From Fomes fomentarius (lineage: Eukaryota > Basidiomycota > Agaricomycetes > Polyporales > Polyporaceae), in assembly GCA_022606135.1 (NCBI GenBank), contig JABYQN010000009.1, forward strand, positions 335,001 to 399,000: DNA of 64,000 nucleotides, given 5' to 3'. Below are positions 33,916 through 45,731 of the stretch, one piece after another. Every line of letters starts with the position of its first letter. Within the stretch, counting starts at the first letter, position 1. The notes under the pieces are model-generated. The model was not told the DNA's origin, ran no database searches, and saw nothing but the letters and a program-made list of their open reading frames with translations. A program made the position numbers and the translations under genes.

Positions 33916-34424
33916 ATGAAGGCGAAGCCTGGGAGCATGGTGGCGATGGACGCCACGGTCCATATCAAAGGCAAGTTGAAGTTTAGCGTCAAGAAGACTT
34001 TCACGGGTGGAGAGGTCGGTCATACCTCTGACCCTTGTTTTCAGCGTAGTCGCTCATTGTCTTATTCAATCATCGTTGTAGATGTCGGAGTCGATATTCA
34101 CCGGTACCCGGAGAGGAAATGCTTGCTCGTGAGACATGGGGAGAAGCTCCACCTGGTCGGTCGGAAAGGATGCATTCCTCGCATGCACGATCATTGCGAT
34201 CTTCAAAGAGCCAGGGTCTCGGCAAGACGCTATGTGAGCACTCCTTCTATTCCAGAACGCAATTCGTGCTAGTATCGCGCTGCCGGCTGCCCCGTCCGCG
34301 TCAGTCTCCGGAAAGGGCCTGTTCGTGTATCACGTCGATGGCGCGGGGGTTATGTGGGTGCAGAGTTTGGGCGCGATCACGTCGCGTACGTTGCAGCCCG
34401 GCGAACAGTGGATAGGTGACTGAA
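33916..34424 (+). pseudogene. Fragment of an AIM24-like gene, frame-broken
   Basis: The frame opens with MKAKPGSMVAMDATVHIKGK and KKTFTGGE, a match to the start of the AIM24 fold, then after a plausible intron (34015-34080) MSESIFTGT. A frame change follows (LARETWGE in one frame, WSVGKDAFLACT in another). The fold resumes with GKGLFVYHVDGAGVMWVQSL and ITSRTLQPGEQWIGD before a stop. Intact relatives are tryptophan-rich beta-sandwich proteins linked to mitochondrial biogenesis. An internal stop in any single frame, shifts and missing ends mark it as a pseudogene. It lies directly downstream of the amidase fragment. Confidence 0.7.
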
Positions 34425-35642
34425 TCCCAATCTTCTACGCAACGCCAAGCAGTCGACAACGTCCACCTTGTAGCGTGGACGGCACAATACAGGGTAGAGC
34501 GCATTGAGTGCCTGATACCCACTGTGGCGATCCAACCCCACGACTTGCCCTCCATCAGTAATTCCCACATTTTCTGGGACGTCTGGCGCTCTGACGCAGG
34601 GCGCTTCACGGAGCGCGACGTTCTGCCCCATTCTGTACCACCCATCTATGTTCTATTCATGGTATATAGTTAAAGAGTGTGTTATGAAGACATACTGGGG
34701 TGAGCTCACAAATTTTCGTGCCCAACGGACTTATAGCTTGATGGGTTCGGTGCTTTAACAGAAAGTTGGCCCAAATCGGGCTTGTTGGGATTTTTCCAAA
34801 TGCGGTACGGGACCTTCGGGTGATGTAAGACCTAAGTTCCATTGCGAGTACATCCAGGAAGATATGTGTCAAGTCTGAGATGGTAGCGACATGTGAGTCT
34901 GAAGGTACAAGGCAAAGGTCAAAATGTCTGACAGGACCAAAACCGACATCTGAATTCTGAGCCTCTGACGCATCTGATGGCATCTGATTTGGGTCTGATG
35001 GTGTCTGAAATGTCTGTGTCAGACTTTTCAGAAAATGTGGGAATTACTGATGTCATGATATGGATACGACAAGGACTGAAGACACTACGAGTGCCGTGTT
35101 ACACGATGACCACATCACCTTGACGTTCGAACCCAAGGACTGAATAGGCGGACAATCGAGTCTACTTTTGTGTGCGCGGAATGAAGTACTTCACAAGAAC
35201 TTCGACCCATGCTGCCAACCTCACCTTGAACTTTATACGTTCGCGCAGACCTTTCACACAACTATGGTGTACTCAGGACTATAGTCATCGCCGGTAGTGG
35301 CGCATGCTGCACGGCGTGGCGAGATTGACAGGCTGTGAGTGCGAGCGTGAACAACATGCAGCACATGTACATAGTACCACCGTGATACACCGCCGTGATA
35401 CAACATTGCTACACGATACGATCCACACGAAACCATCCCAGGAGTCGACTAAGTCATTTGCACATGCAGACAACCGAATATAGTACATGGATAGACGTCG
35501 GATTGGCTACACACATCACTGCAGAGTGGCGGAGGACAGGGGAGGACTAAAATTACAACGGTCACCGACTGGTAACGCTACAGTGAAAGGACTAGCGAAT
35601 GGGATTGGTTAATGAGAAGAGAAAACGGTAGAAACCACAATT
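34425..35642. other. Intergenic region with a TCTGA-rich tract
   Basis: About 1.2 kb with no supported gene. It includes a dense run of TCTGA pentamers at 34,874-35,023 (separate entry) and the 3' flank of the P-loop protein gene. Confidence 0.5.
34874..35023. repeat. TCTGA pentamer cluster
   Basis: About ten TCTGA and one TCAGA occur within 150 bases, spaced irregularly (5-25 nt). Chance predicts well under one. The irregular spacing argues against a simple microsatellite. Confidence 0.55.
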
Positions 35643-37701
35643 CTAGACTGAAAGGTGTAGACAGTAGGCCTCCCCACGATGGTCTTGCACTGTCGTGGAC
35701 GTGTTCCACCCCACGGGCATCTGCCAGGTGCGCTTCTGCACAGGTGACGGACAGACAAGGACGTATTCCACCGTCACATTCACCTTGACCTTGACTTCGA
35801 ACAACGCGCGAACGTGCTTCATGATATTGCGGATGATCGGGTAGCCGTCCTTCGCGCTGGTATGATGCGATTCTTTCGTCATCTGGAAGAAGGTTATGAC
35901 GGCCGAGTTCTGCTGCTCGTCGTATTTGATGATGAACGAGTCGAACAAAGGGTTGTGCGCCCGAGGTTGGTAGTATCGAGTGCCGGGCAGGACCACTCCC
36001 TCCAGTGACTGGGAGAGGTCGACGATGATGCGTTCGCGACGGAGAAGAGCGCCAGTAGGGGCTGGGAGGTCGTGGCCAAGGGGGTCAAAAGTGAAACAAG
36101 GAGGATCACAATCGTCTGTAGCCATAAGAAGTCGCCCCGGTAGCACGCCGTTGAACTCGCCAGACAGGAAACGATGAGCATATAGCTCGAATATCCAACC
36201 CGCAAACCTAGAGCTCTCTGGCCACATCGCGTAATGTTTGTAGCCGGTCTGTATCTCCTGCTGGTCTTCGAACTTGACGCATTCCATTATTTGATACGCG
36301 ACCCGGTCAGAAACGAAAACGACCTCCCAGCCATCATCATCCGGACCCTGATCGCTTCGGGGTCGTACAGCAATGACGCGATCGTCATTGAGTGACCGTG
36401 AGTTATGGAAGCTGGTTACAACGCCACATAGAGTCTCGAAAGAGAGGTTGGGCAAGCCGTTCTTGGTCGAGTCTCTCCAGCTGAAGACGGCCTTATAAAC
36501 GTCACGGGGAGCATGGCCGATCTCTATGATGGCGTGGTCGACCAGAGTCTCCAGCGCGCCGTCGACAGTGTCGACAGATAACGGAGTCGCGTCTGCCATG
36601 ATAGAGTAGTCTTCCTCGTCACCTGTTGCGGCTCGGGCGGCGATCGCATTTTTGACACTTTCCAGAAAGTTGACTGCCCTGTGGACGGGCGGCGATGCGT
36701 TCACCTGGGTTTGCTCTTGCTTCGGAGGCCAAGCTGTCTTCAATTCGGCAACAAATCGCTCGTAAATGGGATGAAGGCGCAGACTGCCATAATAGCGAAG
36801 AACAGTGAGCAAGAGGGAAGCCCGGATGTAGCAAGATTGCAGAGAGACAAGGATGGTACATACCCGCACATCAATTCCTCCTTGGTCCATACGTCCATAC
36901 CCCACATAACACCGTCCAATTGCTTTGCCCAACATTGCCATCGTTTCCTATTCGGAGATGACGCCAGGATGGGCCATACGCTTGGAACGTCGTCGATGCG
37001 AGGCTCACGAACTTCGAGATCCATATCCACCAACATCCACGGGGAGAACGTTGATTGAGTATGGTACGGGAGGTTGTTGATAGCCTCCATAGCGTCAGGC
37101 GTTTCGGAGTGGTAATAGACGGCTCCCTGGTAGAAGAGGTGAATGCCACTAATAGTGTAGAATACGACAACCTGTTTTTCTGATAGGAGGCGTGCAAGCA
37201 TATACTTCAGAAACATGGATTTGCCTGGTGAACGAAACGACAGATGAGTTGTTGTGCTACAGGACGAAGTATCACGACATACCGACACCCGGCTGGCCAG
37301 TGATGATTACTCCTCCTGAATCTCTCCGATAAATCAAGATGCGATTGTAGAGGTCGCTGTATGACTTGCGGACAAGGATGGTACCACTAACTGTAGCCGT
37401 TCGACGAAATGGGAGTAGAGCGCCGGCCTCGCCAGACCCAAGGTCTACTTGATGCGGAAACTCGTCGGGAGTGGGGAAAGGCTCGTTGCGCCACTTGTCG
37501 TAGAAGAGCTGATAGCCATATTTGTCCTTTGGCGAAGGGTTGGGAACTTTCCAATTGGCCTTTGAGGAGAGATCCCAATCCCATTGCAGTGTGTCTGCGG
37601 GATGGTTGGGATCTGCGACATCTGGGAGAGGTGTAGGAAGTGGGGTGCTCACCGTCACGACCCAGATTGAGCGTATTCTTGATACTTTCGGCTTTCCACA
37701 T
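35643..37701 (-). CDS. P-loop ATPase with nuclease-like C-terminus (RHS/Crinkler-type)
   Basis: Four exons (37653-37701, 37283-37594, 36864-37224, 35643-36783) give exactly 620 residues. The P-loop GQPGVGKS spans an intron and sits near residue 120, after ATVSGTILVRKSYSDLYNRI. A Walker B-like strand is PWMLVDMDL. The C-terminal part has ESSRFAGWIFELYAHRFLSG, RYYQPRAHNPLFDSFIIKY and AVITFFQMTKESHH. This order, helix with Glu, then Asp, then a (Q/E)xT strand, resembles the PD-(D/E)XK-like module paired with STAND-like ATPases in fungal RHS or Crinkler-type proteins. These are expanded in Agaricomycetes and thought to act in conflict or toxin-like systems; that is inference. Catalytic residues cannot be confirmed by eye. 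It is flanked by F-box and gene fragments. Confidence 0.8.
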
Positions 37702-38231
37702 CGTTATATGCGAGGCTTGGGCAGGAGTAGGAAGTAGTCAAGAACTTTAGCAGAATGCTGCCATTCTGCCATTTGGCATGTGCCAGCGGCAATTGCCATT
37801 CTGCCGGCCAAGGTAGCGGGCAAAATATGGCAGATAAACCTAAGCGCCGATGACAATTCTCGTCGTATGCTGATCCGTAGAGATGATGATGGTGTTGTAG
37901 AAAAAATGTTTTAACAGCGTTCAAAATGCGATAAGGGAGGATCGGGGCGATTTGGAAGGTTTTGAGACCATCCCCACAGGTAGTCTGAGGTAGACGCCGG
38001 ACGGGTCCACCTGCTCAAAGGCCAACTAGTTGACATTGGCTCGCAGTCGCTCTCATAAGGCTGTTACAGTTTGAAGAAGTATCTGCCAGATTCTGCCGCC
38101 TTTGCCATATCTGCCGGCAGTAAGTATTGCCCAAAACAATTCTGCCCACTACGTCGTGAGCGCCTTGAAGCGCCCATCAACCTGCTTGCAAAAACATAAC
38201 GACTTCTTCGATCGTCAACATCATCAACACC
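37702..38231. other. Intergenic region rich in TTCTGCC/ATCTGCC motifs
   Basis: About 530 bases between divergent genes. Copies of (A/T)TCTGCC or its complement occur near 37,757, 37,767, 37,797, 37,828, 38,086, 38,094, 38,110 and 38,142, in two clusters about 270 bases apart. No coding sequence was seen between them. Confidence 0.5.
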
Positions 38232-40919
38232 ATGGCCCGCCTCCTCGACCTCCCCGACGAGCTCATCGCGCACATCGCCTCCCTCCTGTCCCCCACCGAC
38301 CTACTCACGCTCCAGCAAGTTGCCGTGCGGTTGCACGCCCTCATCACCGCGAGCGCCGCGCTGCAGTACGCGCTCGAGCTGCACGTCGCCGGCATGGTCG
38401 ACAACCCTGCCGCGCGCGCTGTCCCCGGCGAGCGGCTGCACCTCCTCCGGCGCAAGACCGCCGCATGGCGCACCCTCGACCTGCACCCCAACGCGGGGGA
38501 GCGCACGGTACTGCCGTTGAGGCACAGTCCGTCGGGGATCTACGACCTCACGGGCGGCGTGCTGCTCCTGGGCGAGAGGAGGCATGCGGAGAACCATACG
38601 GGCACGGATAGTGTGCATACGGTGCAATTGCATGCGGCGTTCCGCAGCGAGAAGAAGGAGAAGGAGAGGGAGAAGGATGACGTGCCCCCGCTGTGGCGCA
38701 CGGTCGACCTCGGGAAGCAGGTCATTGACGTCGGGCTGGCGATACAGGAGCACGACTTGATTGCTATCGTGACATACTCGTGAGTCCATCATTCTGTCAA
38801 GCTCTTCTTGTGGTCACGCTCGTGGTTTCGTTCCGGAATGTGGCCTTCATGTGTCACTCGTGTTCCGACTCTTCCATGTTCCAGTGTGGTATACACCCTC
38901 TATCTGGCGGCAGGGCCGCTCGTTATGTGTGCAAAGAATACCTGACCAACTCTACTGAGAATGCGTATAACTGGCGCATACCTGCGTCCGAAATTCTTCT
39001 GCTCTATTATTGGACACATGCACTGGCCGCACATTCCTGTGATCGAAGAGGCAGGGCTACGAGACGCCTATTACTCGCATATGTCGCTTGATCACAACTG
39101 CTGCGTCGACCTCCTGGATGATCGTATGGTTGTTGACCGAGGTTGACTCCATCTTTGCAACTGATGACATGGTCGTAGATAATAGTGCTAACGTAGCACG
39201 CTGTCAGTTACATCAACGCGGCGCAACTATATGCTTCTATCGACATCCACCTTATACAACACTCGACGGGACAGCCGCACCCCGCCGCGGCCAAGCCTGT
39301 CTTACATTTCGACAACCTACACTACCTGCCCGGTCACTGTAGCATAATGCTTGAAGTGGCTGGTGACACGCTGTGTTTCCTGCTCAACAACTACTTCCCC
39401 TTCGTGAGCGCCGACCCTGTCACTCTGGTCATATACAACTGGAAGACGGGTCTTCCGAAAGTGGTGAGTTCCCGTTCACCTCGCTGAATTAGTCGTTCGT
39501 GATAGAAAGGCCAGGGCCAGAAACGCGTATACTCGGATCCGACGATGTTCAATTCGTTCGTGCTCCTCTCGCCCGACACCGTCGTCCTGCCCATCATCCC
39601 GACCAACGCGCTGGAGATCTGCCATTTCGCCAAGGAGCTCGCGGCCCCGCCCCCACCTCCGTATCAAGGCTCAGCCCCGCCTCCGCCGCCAGACATCCCT
39701 CTCCTCGAGACGACATGCATTCTCGAGCTCCCGCCGCTACAGCAGGGTGCACTCGTGCTCCGGATGACATGCCGCTGCGAGCCGAACCCGAGAGGCCCGC
39801 CGTCCTCCGCGACGTATGCGGACAGGCACGCGCCGTTCCTGTCTGACCCAGACACGGCGCTGATGATTCTGCACATGCACGTCCGACTGCCGCTCAACAC
39901 GTCGCGCATGTACACGCTGATCGTGCACCGCTCGTCACTGGTCGAGATATTCAACCGTGTGCTAGAGCAACGGCTAGCGGCGGAAGAGCAGCACCAGAAG
40001 GAGCGAGAGCAGCGGCTCGTTGAGATGGGGAGAAAAGACGAGGACGAGGGCGAGGGCGAGGGCGAGGACGAGGGCGAGGGCGAGGGCGAGGGCGAGGGCG
40101 AGGGCGAGGGCGGGGATGGAGACGACCGGGATGATGAGGAGCAGAAACCCGTGACGATGTCCTGGACGAAGTGGGGTCCACGCGTGACGCGGTGGTTCCA
40201 GGACGAGCTCGCGGGCACGCGCTGGATCACGACGACATGTGGGCAACGCCTGGTGCGCGTCCGGAGCCACCCCAACGGGCGCATGCGCCTGCACGTGTAC
40301 GACTTCAACCGGCGTGCGCTCAAACGGTTCCTGCACGAGCGCAAGCTCATGGGCGAGCCGTTTGGGACGCGCAAGGGCGAGAGCATACTCGAGGAGGGTA
40401 TGTACGAGTGGCCGCGGAGGGGCGTGTATGTAGCGCAGGATGGTGACGACGACGAGCTAGAGGAAATGGACGTAGACTGGCCGCCGGTGGTGGAGAACGG
40501 GGCGATTCCGGCCGATTGGGTCGTGAGGACCCTCGCTGACGAGCCGCAGGAGATCGAGATGCGCGACGGTGCTGGCCCTATTGCACACATCGGTCCAGGA
40601 ACCGGGAAGGGCGGTGCGGCGGACGCGAAGAGGATGGTGAGGGTGGTGCTGGGGACGACGGTGATCGCGGAGGCGTCGGTGTGGAAGGAACAGATGGAGT
40701 CGTCGCTGCCGTATGTGGAGACGAGCGTGCGGCTCGGGGACGAGTACGAGGGCGCGTTGCTCGACGAGGACGTGATTATCTGTTTGAAGGTGAGTACATA
40801 CTCTGTCCCTCCCCCGGTTTCCTTGGGTCAGTCTTGCTAACAGGTTTTCGTAGATGGACGCTAATGGACGGCATATCACGGAGGTCGTGCTTCATCGGAT
40901 CGGAGGACCTGTATCATAG
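38232..40919 (+). CDS. F-box protein, Agaricomycete expanded family
   Basis: Four exons (38232-38779, 39208-39463, 39506-40789, 40854-40919) give exactly 717 residues. The F-box is at the N-terminus: LLDLPDELIAHIASLLSPTD then LLTLQQVAVRLHALITASAA, contacts for Skp1. The rest resembles a degenerate beta-propeller with strands such as LIAIVTYSY, CSIMLEVAGDTLCFLLNN, TLVIYNWKTG and VYSDPTMFNSFVLLSPDTV. A Glu/Gly/Asp-rich run and a KER-rich helix interrupt it near residues 400-440. Such proteins are substrate receptors of SCF ubiquitin ligases; the target is unknown. Intron 1 is unusually long at 428 nt while the others are about 42-64 nt. A truncated copy of its 5' end lies at 32,601. Confidence 0.82.
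40041..40110 (+). repeat. GAGGGC hexamer repeat encoding Glu-Gly
   Basis: About ten GAGGGC units with GAC interruptions in the F-box gene encode a Glu-Gly-Asp run. Multiples of six keep the frame, so length variation is tolerated. Confidence 0.8.
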
Positions 40920-43814
40920 AACGTAAACCATGGAACAAGGAACTATTACACTGGAAGGTCGCAATGAGCGAGATGGCGTGGACGTGCGAAGTTCGTTCGT
41001 ACGAAGCTCGTCTGCTCAGCCGTTGCATCAGTACCCAAGAGAAGTAGAAGGCGTTCACTGTCCTATTGTTCTACGACTTGACACACTCTCAGTATTACGA
41101 ATGTCATCGAGACTCAGAGAATACGTCGATATTGCGCGGAGCCTCCAACGTCATTTGCAGCACACACGTTGTCACATGGAAGATGATTGTAGTGCTCTTC
41201 GTTGTATCACTTCCTTGCTTAGCCATGGACGTTAGGTACTACTCCAGCATGGGCCCTTCCTTGTGGATGTTTTCCGAGATTTCAAGGGCAGAAGGAGAAA
41301 ATAGGTGCTCTAGCATGCTCGACTTAGCTTGGATGACATGAAGGCCGGAAGAGTTGATCTGTATTCTACGACATGGAACCAGCACGTACCCGTATTGTAT
41401 GTAAAGTAGGGGAGACCATGATCCATACTCTCGAGGAGTCAATCAAGGGACAGATACGCATGTACATGGGACCAGTGTTGTCATGGACAAAACCACACTT
41501 GGAGTACTCACCACACACATTGATGTATGACTCCCTGATTCCCCCAAATCCCTGTTCCGAGGAGCTCATACTATCGCCGCCTTTTGCACCCTCCGCACGA
41601 CAGGTGAATCTGCAACGAGAGTAGCATTCAGTTTTTTTCAGGCTGATCGTGCACGTCATTCCCTTGCGCCCCTTCAGGACCATGAGAGAAGAGCATCCTA
41701 TGGCTGACTTTGTGAAAGCAGGTGCAAGGGAAGTGTGCGCGAGGAGCAGAGCATGATACGCAGGTGCCTGAGTATGTATTTGAGTGACGATGATGGTGGG
41801 TGGGAGACAACTTGCAGTGCGCCAAAATCTCAGGCATCGTCATCTTCCTCTACTCCCGTAACTCCACCCTCATGAAAGCCGGGACTGCCATTTGAAGCGA
41901 AAGACTCTCTGTGCGTATCGTTGACTGATCTAAAGACTCGACTTTACTACTAAGTCTCGAGTCTTGTCACTGACTGGCTGATCCCTCCATGAATCGCTCA
42001 TTCTCAAGACATGCTCCAATCGTAATTCCACACTCCGCTCGAGGCGGAGCTGCATTATACCCTCAAGAATTTTCGAACGCTTCTTCCAGCATCATCGGGG
42101 TATATAGGGGTATATTGTTGCATCAATCCTCCCGGACGACAAACTTCCCTCTCAAGCGAACAATGAAATACCTAGTATGTGAATTCGTATTGCCATCTAA
42201 TGCGGATCGTGTCTGTTCGAGTCGAAAGGACCGCTCGAAAGATGCAGGCGACGTAACACGAGGCTACCAAACGCTTCCACAGCCGAAGCGCTCACCAACC
42301 TTCAGTGGTTCAAACTTCAAAGTGCTTCCAAAGATAGTTATTCAGAGGAGACTTCCCTTCCCGGACCAATCCTATCTCATCTTACTAGTACCTGTTCCCG
42401 CCCTCACCTGTCACGAACCTCGGGACTTACCTCCTTGTGTTCCACATTGACAGGGAAAAGATGCGGTGGGGTAAGCAAATTCAGGATCGAAGCACGGCGC
42501 AGTATAACAGTACAAGCTGACTGCAAATCATACATATAGGTCGCATCATTTGAGACGGAATTCCCATTCTCGAGGACGGTCAGTCGCTGACAGATACAGC
42601 ACTATCGTAGGCGCATCAAGGAAGCGGAGGCATTTGTCAAAACACGACTGACTATCTGCCAACTACTGATCAATCTAGCAGTAAAATCCCGATTACGTAG
42701 TTCAAGATGAAAAAGCTGACTTGGACAAGTCTTCGTCTGCCTTGTTGGGCGCTCTCTCGGAGGCGAACATCGGACAATGGGATAGGTGCGTGCTTCTCCT
42801 GCGATCCGTGAACGATCAACGCTTCCATGCTGGGGCATACAATGCGCTACGTTGCATACTCTAGGCCACTGCGCTACCGCTATTGCAGTAAAGCCACGTC
42901 GGACATCGGACAAAGCGCCCCCACCCAGCCCTCAACGTGAGCCACACGACCCCCAGCCTTCGTGTACCTCTCACAACTCGACGAACCCATTCTCGACTGA
43001 CATGCGTACCTTCTCAAGCGTGAGACGCGTTCTTTGGCCTTTAGATCTCGGCCAGAACGACAGGCCAGTAGTTGCCTATCGATAAATCGTTGCGAATGCG
43101 GCGTCGCTTCCTGAGCGGGGAAGGTCGGTAGTCGAAATTTGACAACGTAGGTGCAGCCGCAGTACTCTGACGCAATCAAGGCCCCCATGGGGAAGGAGAA
43201 GGGAGCGAACAAAGGGCTGTAGGGGTAAGGCAAGAGTCCAGGACGGTCTCCGGTGTGTGGCTGACGGTTACGAGGTGGCCGCGCGACAGAATACAAGCGT
43301 GGCCAGTGGCCAGCTACCCAACAAACGACAACCGAACAAACAACTGATGCGTGGAGATTCAGCTGCTGACGACTACACAGGGCTTCTAGATGGGGTGGGG
43401 GATGAACAAAAGGAGCGAAGCCACGGAGCGTCTAAAGACACAATCTCTGGTCAATGCGTGTCCGGCCTTTGGTCCGCGGACTCCTTGCCAAACGAGCCTC
43501 GTGTTGGCTTCGATTGTACTGTAGGCCGACTCGTTCCGGGGACCATCCACTGAGTAGGGACGGGGAGCGCAGCACATGGGAGCGTCCGGTTTGTGGAAGG
43601 TGCCGTGGACGTGGACTGAAGACAAACGGCCTTATGTGGCTGGAGAGCGTGACCGTCTTCCGTTGCGTTATCATAAAAGGCAACGCGAACCATCACACCA
43701 CTACCCTATCCGCAACCCTCCTCACCCTCCTGGCCCACCTCCCTCCTTTCGCCTTCAGTCAGCCCCTCCAGCTCTCATTGCCTACTTACCCTTTCCCCCC
43801 ACTGCCTGCAAGAT
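40920..43814. other. Non-coding flank of the left inverted-repeat arm
   Basis: No gene is supported between the F-box gene and the left zinc-finger copy. From about 41,290 rightwards this sequence aligns, reverse complemented, with 56,940-59,440. Similarity is patchy from 41,290 to 43,250 and very high from 43,260. A CATAAAAGG box at 43,672 lies about 140 bp before the zinc-finger start. Confidence 0.55.
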
Positions 43815-45705
43815 ATGTCGACATCATTTAGCTATGAGCATGAGGTCCTGTACAAGGACCTCGAAGCTGAGTGTTTGGACCTCCCGAGGAGGACGTGGGG
43901 GCTCTTGATCCACAGGTACGTACCGTCGCAACTTTCCGGTGCTTCAGCGTTCTTGAGCTCAACACCTAACACTCACTTCGCCCTTGTCTAGCACTGGCAA
44001 CCTATCGATTGCAACGTACGTCACGAGGTATGTACCATCAGTCCAGGTGCCGTTGTGCTATCGTCTCAACACCTATTCATCGCCCCATTCATGTCTAGTC
44101 GAATGCTGCACCCTTGCCGGAGGTGCCAGAATATGTATCGGATTGCCCAGAGTATCTGGCAAAACTCATTTCCCCGCATGGACGGTGGACGGTTGGCGTG
44201 GACGCAATCGACGCGGAAAACATGGAAGAAATCCGCCGCACAGGTCACACGATTCCCGTCACTACGGTTTCGTTACAGACGATCGAAGGCCCACTTGTAA
44301 GTGTAAGTCTACGATATACATGTCTGGCTGTGTTGTCCCACTCACTGCATGGTCCTCCTTCAATTCAGGATACACCACTGTCTGACATTCCGCCCATCAG
44401 TACCAATGCGACGGAGACATCCCAAAAGCGGAAAGCTTCTCCTACCATGTCCCACACCGAGGGGTCAAGCAGTGGCTCGCATCAGAGCATGTCGAAGAGG
44501 CAGAAGATGGACCTGGAAAACATCGCACCATCCCCTGTTGACGAAGGCTGGGGCGGCCCCTCCGATCTTGAAGAGACTGACCGCGAAGACGAGGATTTTG
44601 TCCCGGTCGCCTCTTCTTCTCGCCCACTCCAAGATATCCAGGCCGCTCATCCCGGTCCGTCTACCTCTACCAGGAAGGCCCGGAGGCCACCACATGTCGA
44701 GGCAGAGGCATATGCCCGAGAACAATGCAACGTGGTGTATCCCGATCCAACCTCGCCGCCGACAGTACCGTGTGGTATCGGGGGATGTTCCGCCATGGTC
44801 AGCCATGGTGATACGGCTGCTGCCGTATGTCATTGGCGGGACCATCATCCCGATAAAAGTAACGACACTGCCATTGAATGCACTTGGGAGGTGGATGGTG
44901 AGACGTGTACCGTCCAGACGAAGTACACCAATTTGGAACGGCATTGGGTCGAGGATCACTTTGGAGTGAGGTGGAAGTGCCCGGTAGATGGCTTACAGTG
45001 CAGAAAACACAAGATGATCAGACGTAGAGATCAGTTGAACAGGTTTCGCAAGGTCCACGCGGTAGGTTTGAATCGTATCCGTGAAACAGAGGATGGCAGC
45101 TCATGAGACTTGTTTCCAGGATCAAAGGGCGAAGCAGGAGATGCTAGAGAAGGAGAAAGCGAAGGCGAGATGATGATGCTGGCCGGGCGCTGCAAGCCCG
45201 GACATGTCCTCATACGTTGTTTACTGCTCATGTAATGTATCGTTAGTACAGCCCCCACTTTACTGTATTCTAGAACCCCTGCCCTTGTGTCTACGTTGTA
45301 TCAATACTAGCTGCAACTTCCCGATGGTGTTTGGTAGTCGTCTAGAAATAGTTCCGTCATGTAGGTGCATATATAGCATAACTTCGAGGGACGTAATACA
45401 ATGACCCTTAATTGCATCTTAAAATGGGTACACAGATGAGGTCATGCGCTCATGGCACTTGCCACTAACATTTGCACATACCTTGGCCCTCCGAAACTTG
45501 ATATGCACTCGCTACGATCTACAATGGCTTCTTCCAACGAGTAGAAGCAGTACTATCCTGCGTGCCGGCAGCGAAAATACATCTCGAGTCTACGCTAGTA
45601 GAGCCTCCCCCGTACTACCCGAATACTGTGACCTCAATTTCAACCATAACAAAGTTGACCTGAACTCGGAAGTGAGCCTCCTGCTTAGCACTCCTGCCGC
45701 GAGCA
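41290..45705 (+). repeat. Left arm of a large inverted duplication
   Basis: About 4.4 kb pairs with the right arm in inverted orientation. Outer anchor: ggagaccatgatccatactc at 41,410 matches the complement near 59,300. Inner anchor: gtgagcctcctgctta near 45,675 matches the complement near 55,145. The middle (about 43,260-45,270), including promoter and introns, is nearly identical between arms. Both flanks are clearly more diverged. Boundaries are estimated by eye to within tens of bases. Confidence 0.85.
43815..45173 (+). pseudogene. Zinc-finger gene, left arm copy, with a 1-nt deletion in exon 1
   Basis: Exons 43815-43915, 43992-44027, 44099-44302, 44369-45061 and 45120-45173 mirror the right copy. 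Exon 1 is one base shorter: CTCCCGAGG here versus CTCCCCGAGG in the right copy. After LEAECLDLP the frame slips, and normal splicing would not restore it. Downstream exons are otherwise open: EVPEYVSDCPEYLAKLISPH, a Ser-rich and basic middle, and three Cys/His finger-like units (CGIGGC with HWRDHH, CTWEVDGETC with HWVEDH, CPVDGLQC with a final H). A start further in, for example in exon 3, could still give a shortened protein. It could also be a sequencing error in a C run. Confidence 0.75.
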
Positions 45706-45731
45706 CGACGGGCGAAGCCACGTACAGAGTA
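45174..45731. other. Inner end of the left arm
   Basis: Downstream of the zinc-finger gene, similarity to the right arm continues with small gaps to about 45,705 and then stops, just before the kinase-like gene's stop codon. No gene is seen. Confidence 0.6.
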
